64,000 nucleotides of DNA from NCBI RefSeq assembly GCF_024741795.1, contig NZ_CP102950.1:868001-932000 (forward strand), given 5' to 3'. Shown piece after piece: positions 1-12,575 of the stretch (positions are counted from its first letter, which is position 1; each line of letters starts with the position of its first letter). The position numbers and the translations under genes were made by a program. This stretch comes from Arthrobacter sp. CJ23 (GTDB lineage: Bacteria; Actinomycetota; Actinomycetes; Actinomycetales; Micrococcaceae). The notes beneath the pieces are model-generated. The model was not told the DNA's origin, did no database searches, and worked only from the letters and a program-made list of their open reading frames with translations.

Positions 1-4085
<4,085 letters not shown>

Positions 4086-4103
4086 ACCACACAAACAAAA
4101 CAC

Positions 4104-4126
4104 TGCTTGCGTCCACTATGTGGTTC
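4104..4126 (+). other. Right arm of 23S precursor processing stem
   Basis: TGCTTGCGTCCACTATG and the following bases pair with 804-826. Together the arms enclose the entire 23S gene. The rest of the 23S-5S spacer (4086-4284) is A/C-rich and holds nothing else that I recognise. Confidence 0.75.
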
Positions 4127-4284
4127 CCGACCAACAAACCCGCACCGGGCTTGCACGGCACAGGAACACAACCACAACTAAACAACAACAACACCACACC
4201 TGCCGGCACGGCAGGAACACATGTTGTAACCACCGTTTTCCCACCCCCGCCACCGCCAGGTGAGTGCAGGGGACGGGACACAGG

Positions 4285-4402
4285 GTTACGGCGGTCACAG
4301 CGTGGGGGAAACGCCCGGTCCCATTCCGAACCCGGAAGCTAAGACCCACAGCGCCGATGGTACTGCACCCGGGAGGGTGTGGGAGAGTAGGACACCGCCG
4401 GA
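4285..4402 (+). rRNA. rrf: 5S rRNA
   Basis: Starts at GTTACGGCGGTCACAGCG, carries the conserved CCGAACCCGGAAGCTAAG core at about 4326-4343, and closes with GGACACCGCCG, which pairs with the 5' end. The length of about 118 bases is normal for an actinobacterial 5S. Confidence 0.97.
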
Positions 4403-4414
4403 CACACATTGCAC

Positions 4415-4447
4415 CGGGAGCCCCCGCCACCACGGCCGGGGCTCCCG
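4415..4447 (+). terminator. rRNA operon terminator hairpin
   Basis: CGGGAGCCCC (4415-4424) and GGGGCTCCCG (4438-4447) form a perfect 10-bp stem with a 13-base loop, directly after 5S. Only a short T run (ATTT) follows, as is common for actinobacterial hairpin terminators. Confidence 0.7.
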
Positions 4448-4510
4448 CCATTTAACCCACAAACCACACAGCCATTGGCCCCACAAACAGGCAGCCATCC
4501 CGGTCCTGCA

Positions 4511-5026
4511 ATGCCGGTAAAGTTGGTGTTCATGGACAGTCTTTTCAGCCACGCCGAACCGGATTCCGAGCCGTCCCAGGAGGCCGGCAACGAGTTGGAT
4601 CCGCTGGTCTTCACCGCCGTCGTACCCGCCACGGTGTCCCATGCATTCATGGGCTTCACGGACCACCCGCACCTGTGGTGGCCGCTGGAGGAACACAGCG
4701 TTTTCGGTGCAGGATCGCACGTGGAGTTCGAAGAGAACCTGATCCTGGAAACTGCCGAGGACGGCCGCACCTCTGTATGGGGCACCATCGACGACTGGCA
4801 GCCGCCCCTGTCCTTCCACGCCAGTTGGTATCCCGCCAGCACCGCGATATGGTCGACGGAGCTTCGCGTAGCCTTCCGCGCCGTGGATGGCGGCACTGAA
4901 GTGAAGTTGGTCCACGATGGCTGGGAAGGCGCCGAAGACCCAGCGGCGACGCGAGAGTCGTACGCGGAAGGCTGGCCCGGCGTCCTGGAGCGTTTCGCCC
5001 GGTTCATGGGCGGAGCCAGTGCCTAG
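4511..5026 (+). CDS. SRPBCC / AHSA1-type protein
   Basis: About 171 residues. The order of segments fits the START-like AHSA1 fold: an N-terminal strand (PLVFTAVVPATVSHAFMGF), a Trp-rich turn (HPHLWWPLEEHS), a middle sheet, then EVKLVHDGWE and a C-terminal helix beginning GWPGVLERFARFM. Members bind small hydrophobic ligands or assist Hsp90; the ligand cannot be read from sequence. The ATG at 4511 has no clear ribosome site; an ATG at 4532 is an alternative, and a longer frame back to 4409 would overlap the rRNA terminator. It overlaps the next gene by 8 bases, so the two are probably co-transcribed. Confidence 0.8.
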   Translation: MPVKLVFMDSLFSHAEPDSEPSQEAGNELDPLVFTAVVPATVSHAFMGFTDHPHLWWPLEEHSVFGAGSHVEFEENLILETAEDGRTSVWGTIDDWQPPLSFHASWYPASTAIWSTELRVAFRAVDGGTEVKLVHDGWEGAEDPAATRESYAEGWPGVLERFARFMGGASA

Positions 5027-5540
5027 GATCCGCCGGCTGGCGCGTTCCGATTGGCAGCTGCTGCGCGATGTCCGGCTTGAGATGATTGCCGACACCCCCA
5101 TGGCATATGTCGAGAGCCTGGCCGCCGCGAAGCGTCAGACGGACACCCAATGGCAGGAACGGGCCGCCGCGATGTCGGAGGACTCGAGCGTCACGCTGGT
5201 GGCTGACGGCGGCCAGGACGGCAGCAGGATCAGTGCCCTCATGCGTGTGGTCATCAAGCACCCCCAAGAGCCAGGGAGGCCGCGGCAAGTGATGCTGAGC
5301 AGCGTCTATGTTGCCCCCGAGCACCGCGGCCTGGGTCTGGCCGACCAGCTGTTGCTGGAATCGTGCGCCGTCGCAGAGACGGATCTGGGGGCAGGAATCA
5401 TCGAGCTGGGCGTCCACGAGGACAACACCCGGGCCCTGAAGTTCTACGAGCGCCATGGCTTCCGAACCACCGGGGCCAGGAGGCCCTATCCGCAAGACAA
5501 GTCAAAGTCCGAGCTGGTCATGGAACGGCGTTTGTCCTAG
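5019..5540 (+). CDS. GNAT-family N-acetyltransferase
   Basis: About 173 residues. The acetyl-CoA binding motif A is clear: VMLSSVYVAPEHRGLGLADQ, with the RGLGLA loop that grips the pyrophosphate. It is followed by ELGVHEDNTRALKFYERHGF, the usual motif B with its Asn and Tyr. The acceptor substrate is unknown. I chose the GTG at 5019 because it overlaps the preceding stop codon by a few bases and has GGAG just upstream; an in-frame ATG at 4917 would run back through the previous gene. Its last 4 bases overlap the convergent LacI gene. Confidence 0.85.
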   Translation: MPRIRRLARSDWQLLRDVRLEMIADTPMAYVESLAAAKRQTDTQWQERAAAMSEDSSVTLVADGGQDGSRISALMRVVIKHPQEPGRPRQVMLSSVYVAPEHRGLGLADQLLLESCAVAETDLGAGIIELGVHEDNTRALKFYERHGFRTTGARRPYPQDKSKSELVMERRLS

Positions 5541-6589
5541 CCCCGCGGCCCCACTGAACGGCGGTCGCCAGGAACGGCGGTGCTGGACCTGACCACGAGC
5601 TTGGTGGGGTGCCTGGTGTCGTCCGCTTCCAGGACCAGTCCGCTGTTGATTGCCCCGCTATTGATAGCGCCCAGGAGGGTGCGGACGGCAAGCGCGCCCT
5701 GGCCCTTGGCGTCCTGGTCGATGGTGGTCAGGCCGAAGACCTTGCCAAGATCGTGCCCGTCGATGCCGATGACCGAGAGATCATCCGGGACGCGCAGGCC
5801 GAAGTCACGCGCGGCGAGAATGGTTCCAATGGCCATTTCATCGGACGCCGCGAACACGGCCGTGGGCCGCTCAGGGGCGCTGGCCAGCAGCTGCCGGGCC
5901 GTTGCATACGCGCCCTCGATGGTGAAGTCCGCGGACACTAGCCATTCGGGACGGACCGGACAGCCGGCGTCGTGCATTGCCTTTTCAAAACCGCCGCGGC
6001 GGGTGCCGGGCAACTTGAAGTCCTGTTCGTAGGCTTCGTCTCCGGTCATGTGGGCGATCTTGCTGTGCCCCAGCCCGATGAGGTGGTTGGTGGCTTTCTC
6101 CGCGATGGCGAAGTCATCGATCCTGATGGTGGCGGCGCCGGGCAGGGGTCCGCCGATGCCCACGATGGGCCGGTGGACCGCGAGGAGCTGTTGGATTTCG
6201 TCTTCGCTGAGCTCCAGGGAGACGGCGATGACGGCGTCCACCCGCTTGCGGAGCAGGAAGTCGTTGAAGACGCTGTGCCGGTGCTGCGGGTTCTCGCCTA
6301 TGTTGTAGAGGGTTAGGTCGTAGCCAGCCTCGAGGAGCGCGGCCGAGGCGCCCTCGACCACCGCCGAATAGAACCAGCGGTGGACCGAGGGAACCACGAG
6401 CCCGACGTTATGCGTGCGGCCCGACGCCAGGCTAGAGGCATGGTAGGACAGCACGAAGCCCAGCTCGGCGGCGGCGGCCCGGGCACGTTCACGGCTGGCC
6501 GGGGAGACATTGCCCTTGCCGCTGAGGGCGCGGGAAACGGTGGCAACGGAGAGCCCTGCACGCACGGCCACATCCTTGATGCCGGTCAT
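5537..6589 (-). CDS. LacI-family transcriptional regulator of the alpha-glucoside locus
   Basis: 350 residues. Residues 1-60 hold the LacI helix-turn-helix (IKDVAVRAGLSVATVSRALS) and hinge helix (SYHASSLASGRT); the rest is a periplasmic-binding-protein-like sugar sensor (VGLVVPSV, VIGIDGHDLGKVFGLTTI). A ribosome site GAGGAG precedes the ATG. It lies 19 bases downstream of the alpha-glucosidase gene, on the same strand, so it is probably in the same transcript and autoregulated. Likely targets are the two operators at 8386 and 8474, repressing in the absence of an alpha-glucoside. An oddity is a direct repeat of four residues (AINSGAINSG) near residue 316, a small in-frame duplication at the end of the sensor domain. 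Confidence 0.9.
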   Translation of the reverse strand: MTGIKDVAVRAGLSVATVSRALSGKGNVSPASRERARAAAAELGFVLSYHASSLASGRTHNVGLVVPSVHRWFYSAVVEGASAALLEAGYDLTLYNIGENPQHRHSVFNDFLLRKRVDAVIAVSLELSEDEIQQLLAVHRPIVGIGGPLPGAATIRIDDFAIAEKATNHLIGLGHSKIAHMTGDEAYEQDFKLPGTRRGGFEKAMHDAGCPVRPEWLVSADFTIEGAYATARQLLASAPERPTAVFAASDEMAIGTILAARDFGLRVPDDLSVIGIDGHDLGKVFGLTTIDQDAKGQGALAVRTLLGAINSGAINSGLVLEADDTRHPTKLVVRSSTAVPGDRRSVGPRG

Positions 6590-6608
6590 CGCCGCTCCTC
6601 GCTGGAAA

Positions 6609-8354
6609 TTATCTGGCCTTGAGCCAAATGGTCTCTCCCGAGCCTAGTGGATCGGTGCCCTCCGCCGCTGAACTGCGCTGAATTGAACCGCGCTGAACTG
6701 AACTGCGCAGCAGGACCTCACCGGGCGGCAGCGGCAGCGGCTCCGCGCCCAGGTTCATGACCACCAGGGTGCTGCCATTGAGGTACGCCAGCGAGCTATC
6801 GCCGCAGTAATCTTCAGCCCAGGCGTGGGAGCCCTCGCCCAGCCGGAGCGTGCTGCGCTGGGCGAGCATCTCCCGGTAGAGGTTAAGGTGCGACGCCGGA
6901 TCCGCCTCTTGCTTGTCCCTCGCCAGGGCACTCCAGGACTCCGGGAGCGGCAGCCAGGGGTCCAGGCCGTCGCCGAAGCCGGCGTGGAGCTCGGCGGAGC
7001 GCCAGGGCAGCGGAACACGGCAGCCGTCGCGGCCGATCCGGGCGCCGCCGGTACGGGCGAAGGTGGGGTCCTGGCGGAGGCTGCCTGGGATGTTGGTGGC
7101 GTCCGGGAGGCCGAGCTCTTCGCCCTGGTACAGGTAGGCGCCGCCCGGGAGGCCCAGCATGAACATGGTGGCCGCGGCGGCCCGCCGTCGTCCGAGCTGT
7201 TCGTCCGGCTGCGGATCGTTGGGGCCGATCCCGTCGCCGTCGCGCGGGCCCGGCCCGTCGTAACCGAAGCGCGAGGCGTGCCGGACGACGTCGTGGTTGG
7301 AGAGCACCCAGGTGCTGGGGGCCCCGACGGCGTCGAGCGCGATGAGGGAGTCCGAAATGACGCTCCGGAGCCGGTCCAGGTCCAGTCCGGCGTGCAGGAA
7401 TGGGAAGTTGAACGCCTGGTGCATTTCATCGGGCCGCACCCACTGGGCCAGCCGGGGGAGCGGATCCACATTGGCTTCGGCGCACAGGATGCGGTCCGGG
7501 CCGTACTCGTCCAGGATGGAACGCCAGCGGCGGTAGATGTCGTGCAGGGCGGGCTGGCCGAACATGGGGGCCTCGTGGCCGGGGAAGCCGTCGGTGCTGT
7601 TGCCATCCGCGCGGCCGCCCCAGTCCGGCAGGCCGGCGGCCTTCACCAGCGCGTGGGCCACGTCCACGCGGAACCCGGAAATGCCGCGGTCCAGCCAGAA
7701 GCGCAGGACACGTTCGAATTCGGCGTGTACCTCGGGGTTGTCCCAGTTGAAGTCCGGCTGCGAGGAATCGAAGAGGTGCAGGTACCACTGCCCGGACTGC
7801 CCGTCCGGCTCCGTGACGCGCGTCCACGCGGGGCCGCCGAAGTGTGACTGCCAGTTGTTGGGCGGCTCGGTGCCGTCCGGTCCTGCGCCGTCGCGGAAGA
7901 TGAACATGCCCCGTTCCGGGCTGCCGGACGGTGCCGCCAGGGCAGCCTGGAAGGCCACGTGCTGATCGGAACAGTGGTTGGGGACGAGGTCCGCGATGAT
8001 GCGCAGCTGGAGCCGGTTTGCCTCCGCGATGAGGGCATCGAAGTCCGTGAGGCTGCCGAACAGGGGATCGACGTCGCAGTAGTCACTGACGTCGTAGCCG
8101 GCGTCCCGCTGCGGCGAACGGTAGAACGGCGACAACCACACGGCGTCGACGCCCAGGCCGGCGAGCTGCGGGAGCTCTGCGGTGATCCCCGCCAGGTCGC
8201 CGATCCCATCGCCGTTGAGGTCCCGGAAAGACCGCGGATAGATCTGGTAGATAACGGCGGAACGCCACCATCCGTGGGCCTTGGAAGCGTCATGGATGGG
8301 CGTCAGCGCGCCAAGGGCCGGAGCCGCGGGGAAGAGCAAAGAGTCAACGGACAT
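6609..8354 (-). CDS. GH13 alpha-glucosidase
   Basis: 581 residues of a cytoplasmic glycoside hydrolase family 13 enzyme; there is no signal peptide. Visible motifs are YQIYPRSFRD at about 36, GDLAGI and DAVWLSPFY in the barrel, the nucleophile Asp221 in GFRVDVAHA, the acid/base Glu283 in ILCAEANVD, and the third acid Asp345 in LSNHD. The N-terminal pattern and length match oligo-alpha-1,4/1,6-glucosidases, which cleave imported maltose-type sugars to glucose. It is divergent from the ABC importer genes across the gap with two LacI operators. The exact linkage specificity is not decided by sequence. Confidence 0.9.
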   Translation of the reverse strand: MSVDSLLFPAAPALGALTPIHDASKAHGWWRSAVIYQIYPRSFRDLNGDGIGDLAGITAELPQLAGLGVDAVWLSPFYRSPQRDAGYDVSDYCDVDPLFGSLTDFDALIAEANRLQLRIIADLVPNHCSDQHVAFQAALAAPSGSPERGMFIFRDGAGPDGTEPPNNWQSHFGGPAWTRVTEPDGQSGQWYLHLFDSSQPDFNWDNPEVHAEFERVLRFWLDRGISGFRVDVAHALVKAAGLPDWGGRADGNSTDGFPGHEAPMFGQPALHDIYRRWRSILDEYGPDRILCAEANVDPLPRLAQWVRPDEMHQAFNFPFLHAGLDLDRLRSVISDSLIALDAVGAPSTWVLSNHDVVRHASRFGYDGPGPRDGDGIGPNDPQPDEQLGRRRAAAATMFMLGLPGGAYLYQGEELGLPDATNIPGSLRQDPTFARTGGARIGRDGCRVPLPWRSAELHAGFGDGLDPWLPLPESWSALARDKQEADPASHLNLYREMLAQRSTLRLGEGSHAWAEDYCGDSSLAYLNGSTLVVMNLGAEPLPLPPGEVLLRSSVQRGSIQRSSAAEGTDPLGSGETIWLKAR

Positions 8355-8385
8355 AGGGACATCCTAAGAGACAAAACTGGAAAAC

Positions 8386-8399
8386 TGAAAGCGTTTCCA
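8386..8399. promoter_or_regulatory. LacI-type operator 1
   Basis: TGAAAGCGTTTCCA, close to the classic LacI/CRE half-site pair around a central CG. It sits 31 bases upstream of the alpha-glucosidase start, in the leader of the left-going transcript. An outer imperfect repeat (CTGGAAA ... TTTCCAG) overlaps it. Confidence 0.8.
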
Positions 8400-8459
8400 G
8401 TTAGCGTTCTCCTGTGAGTTATCCACATACGACACCTTGCGGGTTTCCCAAGCGGGGAG

Positions 8460-8489
8460 TTGACGTGTACTTTTGGAAGCGCTTACAGT
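8460..8489 (+). promoter_or_regulatory. Promoter of the binding-protein operon
   Basis: TTGACG (8460-8465), an 18-base spacer, then TACAGT (8484-8489). The -10 box overlaps operator 2, which would allow direct occlusion by the LacI regulator. Promoter call from consensus only. Confidence 0.6.
8474..8487. promoter_or_regulatory. LacI-type operator 2
   Basis: TGGAAGCGCTTACA, nearly perfect two-fold symmetry around CG and the same half-site as operator 1. It lies 80 bases upstream of the binding-protein start and overlaps its -10 box. The centres of the two operators are 88 bases apart. Confidence 0.8.
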
Positions 8490-8566
8490 TGTGAGCCACA
8501 TCACCGATGATGCCACGGGCCCCCTGAGGCCCAGCCGTGGAAGCAGAATTTAGGAAAGGGACACCA

Positions 8567-9865
8567 ATGAAGGTGCACAACACCCTCGCGACCCAAACAA
8601 GCCGCCGCGTCTTCGCCACCGGCGCCATCTCCGTGGTCGCGGCCCTGGCCCTGAGCGCCTGTGGCGGCGGCGCCTCCAGTGCCCCGGGCTCGGCCGCTGC
8701 CAAGCCCGACCTCAAGGCCGCAGGTGCAGGAACCATCACCATGTGGGTGGATGCCGAACGTTCCCCGGCGTTGAAGGAGATCACCGAAAAGTTCAAGGCG
8801 GACACCGGCATCGAAGTGAAGCTCGTGGTCAAGGACTTCGCGGCCGTCCGAGACGACTTCATCACCCAGGTCCCCACCGGCAAGGGCCCGGACCTGATCG
8901 TGGGACCGCACGACTGGATCGGCAAGTTTGTCCAGAACGGCGTGATCGCCCCCGTGGAACTCGGCGACAAGGCTGCCACGTTCCAGGACTCCTCGATCAA
9001 GGCCATGAGCTACAACGGCGCCGTCTACGGTGTGCCGTACGCGGTGGAGAACATCGCCCTCCTGCGCAACACGGCCATCGTGGACGCCAAAGCTTCCACT
9101 TTCGAGGACGTGGTGGCCAACGGCAAGAAGGCCGTGACCGAGGGCAAAGCCACCTTCCCGTTCCTGGTGGGCATGGACCCCAAGCAGGGCGACCCCTATC
9201 ACCTGTACCCGCTGCAGGCCTCGCTGGGCTCGCAGGTCTTCGGCAAGGGCGCCGACGGCGGCTACGACGCCAAGCAGCTGCTGATCGGTGACGCTGCCGG
9301 CGTCGAGTTCGCCAAGAAGCTGGCCGCCTGGGGCGACGCCGGCGAAAAGATCATCAACTCAAACATCACGGGCGATATCGCCAAGGAGAAGTTCCTCGCC
9401 GGCGAATCCCCGTACTTCCTGACCGGTCCGTGGAACGTGCCGGACGTGCAGAAGAAGGGCATCAAGTTCGCCGTGGATGAGCTCCCGGCCGCCGGCGGCT
9501 CGGCAGCCCAGCCGTTCATCGGCGTCAACGGCTTCTTCATCAGCGCCAAGAGCGCCAACGCCCTGGCCACCAATGAGTTCGTGACCAACTACCTGAGCTC
9601 GGAGCCTGCCCAGGACTCCATGTACAAGGCAGGCGGCCGCCCGCCGGCCCTCAAGGCCTCCTTCGAGAAGGCCGCCAGCGATCCGGTCGTTGCGGCGTTC
9701 GGCAAGATCGGCGCCACCGGCGTGCCGATGCCGGCCATCCCCGAAATGAGCGCGGTCTGGGCCGACTGGGGCGCCACCGAGCTGGCCATCATCAAGGGCC
9801 AGGGCGATCCCGCCGAAGCCTGGACCAAGATGGCTGCCAGCATCAAGGCCAAGATCGGCGGCTGA
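8567..9865 (+). CDS. Maltodextrin-type sugar ABC transporter, binding lipoprotein
   Basis: 432 residues. Signal peptide with lipobox (ALALSAC, Cys32) marks a lipid-anchored extracellular protein. The mature part is of the MalE family (extracellular solute-binding family 1): ITMWVDAERSPALKEI near the start, DLIVGPHDWIGKFVQNG, and YGVPYAVENIALL. It captures malto-oligosaccharides or related alpha-glucosides for the two permeases downstream; this specificity is inferred from neighbours. I take the ATG at 8567, with AGGAAAGGG 6 bases upstream, rather than the ATG at 8537. It is followed by a strong hairpin (9898-9926) before the first permease gene. Confidence 0.92.
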   Translation: MKVHNTLATQTSRRVFATGAISVVAALALSACGGGASSAPGSAAAKPDLKAAGAGTITMWVDAERSPALKEITEKFKADTGIEVKLVVKDFAAVRDDFITQVPTGKGPDLIVGPHDWIGKFVQNGVIAPVELGDKAATFQDSSIKAMSYNGAVYGVPYAVENIALLRNTAIVDAKASTFEDVVANGKKAVTEGKATFPFLVGMDPKQGDPYHLYPLQASLGSQVFGKGADGGYDAKQLLIGDAAGVEFAKKLAAWGDAGEKIINSNITGDIAKEKFLAGESPYFLTGPWNVPDVQKKGIKFAVDELPAAGGSAAQPFIGVNGFFISAKSANALATNEFVTNYLSSEPAQDSMYKAGGRPPALKASFEKAASDPVVAAFGKIGATGVPMPAIPEMSAVWADWGATELAIIKGQGDPAEAWTKMAASIKAKIGG

Positions 9866-9897
9866 CGCCGCACCCGGTGACTCCACCGGTCTGCCCG

Positions 9898-9926
9898 GGG
9901 CCGGGCGGCACACCACCGCCCGGCCC
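9898..9926 (+). other. Intercistronic stem-loop after the binding-protein gene
   Basis: GGGCCGGGCGG (9898-9908) and CCGCCCGGCCC (9916-9926) form a perfect 11-bp stem with a 7-base loop and no T run. Placed between binding-protein and permease genes, such stems usually shield the upstream mRNA so that the binding protein is made in excess. Compare 21835-21865. Confidence 0.65.
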
Positions 9927-9967
9927 GTGCCAGCCGCAAACCGCTTTCTCCAAGGATCGAAACAGCC

Positions 9968-11632
9968 ATGCCAAAGCCAGACCTCCTCCACGAAGCACCA
10001 GACACCACTGCCACCCGGGCCTCTTCGCCCGGCAGCGGACCCGCTGGCCTGGGCGCCAGCCGAAACCGAAGCCGCGCTGGCAAGCGCCGCTTCGGGCCCG
10101 ACTCCCTCAGGGGCATCATCGTCAAGATTGTCCTCCTGGGGCTGGTGGATGCTTTGGCGGTGTACGTGCTGATGATGCTCTTCCTGAGCCAGTCCTGGGC
10201 CGCCCTGGCGGTGTCTTCCCTGGTGGTGCTGGGGATCAACTGGATCTACCTGCGCAAGGGCGGACTCCCGGCCAAGTATCTGGCACCGGGCGTGTTGTTC
10301 CTGCTCGTGTTCCAGGTCCTGGTGGTGTTCTTCAGCGGCTACATCGCGTTCACCAACTACGGAGACGGGCACAACAGCACCAAGGATGACGCCATCGCGG
10401 CCATCCAGCTGACCGCCCAGAAGCGCGTCCCGGATTCTCCCGCCTACAAGGCATCCGTGCTCAGCAAGGACAACAGCTTCCATCTGCTGTTCACGGATCC
10501 GTCCGGCAAGGTGCAGCTGGGCAGCAACGGCGAACCGCTGGCCGATGCTCCCGGTGCAGGCAAGGACTCCACTGGCAAGGCCAACTCCCTGCCCGGCTAT
10601 GAAACCCTGGCCTTCCAGGAGATCGTTGCCAACCAGCAGGAGATCCTCAAGATCACCGTTCCCGTCTCGGACAACCCGGCTGACGGGACCCTGCGCACCG
10701 CGGACGGCAGCTCGGCCTACCAGTTCAAGCCCGCGCTCAGCTTTGACGCCGCCGCCGACACCTTCACGGACACCGAGACCGGTGCCGTCTACCGGGACAA
10801 CGGCAAGGGCGCCTTCGCCGACAAGAGCGGCCAGACGCTCTCCACCGGGTGGAAGATCGACGTCGGCATGGACAACTTCGCCCGGGCCTTCACCGATCCC
10901 AGCCTCCGCGGGCCGCTGCTCGGCGTGATCATCTGGACCTTCACTTTCTCCGTGGCCTCCGTGGCGCTGACGTTCATCCTGGGCCTGTTCCTGGCAACAA
11001 CGTTCAACCGCGAGGACCTGCGCGGCAAGAAGGTGTACCGGATCCTGATGATCCTGCCGTACGCCTTCCCGGCCTTCCTGTCCGGGCTGGTGTGGTCCGG
11101 CATCCTCAACCCGGAGTTCGGCTGGCTCAACCAGACACTGCTGGGCGGGGCCAACATCGGCTGGCTCACCGATCCGTTCCTGGCCAAGATCAGCGTGCTG
11201 GTGGTGAACCTCTGGCTCGGATTCCCCTACATGTTCCTGGTCTGCACGGGCGCCCTGCAGTCCCTCCCGACGGAACTGGACGAAGCGGCCCGCATGGATG
11301 GCGCCTCGGCCTGGCGCGTCTTCCGCTCCATCAAGCTGCCGCTGCTCCTCGTGTCCGTGGCGCCGCTGCTGATTTCCTCCTTCGCGTTCAACTTCAACAA
11401 CTTCAACGTCATCTACATGCTGACCGGCGGCGGACCGCGCTTCGCGGACACCGACCGCGACATCGGAGCCACGGACATCCTGATCACCCTCGTCTACAAG
11501 GTGGCCTTCGGCCAGGGCACCGGGCGCGACTACGGCCTGGCCAGCGCGCTCGCCATCATCATCTTCATCATCGTGGCCACGATTTCGGCCATCAGCTTCA
11601 AGCAGACCAAAGCACTCGAGGACGTGAACTAA
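9968..11632 (+). CDS. MalF-type sugar ABC transporter permease
   Basis: 554 residues, long like MalF rather than the usual 300. Residues 1-45 are polar and basic; three membrane segments follow (about 50-72, 78-95, 102-125). A large extracellular loop of about 180 residues (135-315) corresponds to the MalF P2 domain that contacts the binding protein. Five further membrane helices come after it. The EAA loop that docks on the ATPase is visible at about 436 (ELDEAARMDGASAWRVF). Its stop codon overlaps the next start by one base. The ATPase partner is not in this operon. Confidence 0.9.
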   Translation: MPKPDLLHEAPDTTATRASSPGSGPAGLGASRNRSRAGKRRFGPDSLRGIIVKIVLLGLVDALAVYVLMMLFLSQSWAALAVSSLVVLGINWIYLRKGGLPAKYLAPGVLFLLVFQVLVVFFSGYIAFTNYGDGHNSTKDDAIAAIQLTAQKRVPDSPAYKASVLSKDNSFHLLFTDPSGKVQLGSNGEPLADAPGAGKDSTGKANSLPGYETLAFQEIVANQQEILKITVPVSDNPADGTLRTADGSSAYQFKPALSFDAAADTFTDTETGAVYRDNGKGAFADKSGQTLSTGWKIDVGMDNFARAFTDPSLRGPLLGVIIWTFTFSVASVALTFILGLFLATTFNREDLRGKKVYRILMILPYAFPAFLSGLVWSGILNPEFGWLNQTLLGGANIGWLTDPFLAKISVLVVNLWLGFPYMFLVCTGALQSLPTELDEAARMDGASAWRVFRSIKLPLLLVSVAPLLISSFAFNFNNFNVIYMLTGGGPRFADTDRDIGATDILITLVYKVAFGQGTGRDYGLASALAIIIFIIVATISAISFKQTKALEDVN

Positions 11633-12573
11633 TGAGCGAGGCACAGGCACGCACCCTCCCCGCTACCCGGAAAACAGCGCCCGACGGCGGACCCGCACCG
11701 CTCGCTCCGAGGCGGCGTCCGTTTGGGGCCTGGTTCAAGGACAAGGGCTGGCGGCACGTCGTCGGGATAGTCACCACGATCTTCGCGGTGTTCCCGCTGC
11801 TGTACGTGCTGTCCGCGGCCCTGGACTCCAGCGGCACCCTGGTGGGCTCCAACGGACTGTTCACCAGGATCGACCCCGGCAACTTCACCGCCCTCTTCAA
11901 CGACCCCAGCCGCCCCTTCGGCCGCTGGTTCGTGAACACCCTGGTGGTGGGCGTGGTGACCTCCGCCGCCACGGTCTTCCTCGGAGCCATGGCCGCCTAC
12001 GCGTTCTCCCGCATGCGCTTCAAAGGCCGCCGGATCGGCCTGTTGTCCCTGCTCCTGCTGCAGATGTTCCCGCAACTGCTGGCCGTCGTCGCGATCTTCC
12101 TGCTGCTCAGCGGCATCTCGCAGGTCATCCCTGCCCTGGGGCTGGGCAGCCAGCTCGGCCTCATCATGGTCTACCTGGGCGGCGCCCTGGGCGTGAACAC
12201 CTACCTCATGTACGGCTTCTTCAACACGGTCCCGCAGTCCCTCGACGAGGCCGCCAAGATCGACGGCGCCAGCCACGTGCAGATCTTCTTCGGCATCATC
12301 CTGCGCCTGGTCACCCCGATCCTGGCCGTGGTGGGGCTCCTGGCCTTCATCGGCATCTCCAGCGAATTCGTCATTGCGAGCGTTGTGCTGACGGACCCGG
12401 ACAGCCAGACACTCGCCGTGGGGCTCTACTCCTACGTGGCCCAGCAGCGCTCCGAGAACTGGGGCGTCTTTGCCGCGGGCGCCGTCATCGCCTCCATCCC
12501 GGTCATGGCGCTCTTCCTCTTCCTCCAGAAGTACATCGTCAGCGGCCTCACCGCCGGCTCCGTGAAAGGCTGA
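11632..12573 (+). CDS. MalG-type sugar ABC transporter permease
   Basis: 313 residues with a polar N-terminus and six predicted membrane helices. The EAA loop at about 204 (SLDEAAKIDGASHVQIF) is the ATPase contact. The C-terminus ends in GLTAGSVKG, the pattern typical of MalG. The ATG at 11632 overlaps the MalF-type stop (TAATG), so the two permeases are translationally coupled. It forms the inner-membrane channel with the preceding gene. Confidence 0.92.
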   Translation: MSEAQARTLPATRKTAPDGGPAPLAPRRRPFGAWFKDKGWRHVVGIVTTIFAVFPLLYVLSAALDSSGTLVGSNGLFTRIDPGNFTALFNDPSRPFGRWFVNTLVVGVVTSAATVFLGAMAAYAFSRMRFKGRRIGLLSLLLLQMFPQLLAVVAIFLLLSGISQVIPALGLGSQLGLIMVYLGGALGVNTYLMYGFFNTVPQSLDEAAKIDGASHVQIFFGIILRLVTPILAVVGLLAFIGISSEFVIASVVLTDPDSQTLAVGLYSYVAQQRSENWGVFAAGAVIASIPVMALFLFLQKYIVSGLTAGSVKG

Positions 12574-12575
12574 CC

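Noticed and set aside
9359..11650. 763-codon antisense ORF opposite the MalF-type permease
   Set aside because: His/Asp/Glu-rich shadow of membrane-helix codons; the sense genes have clear motifs and ribosome sites.
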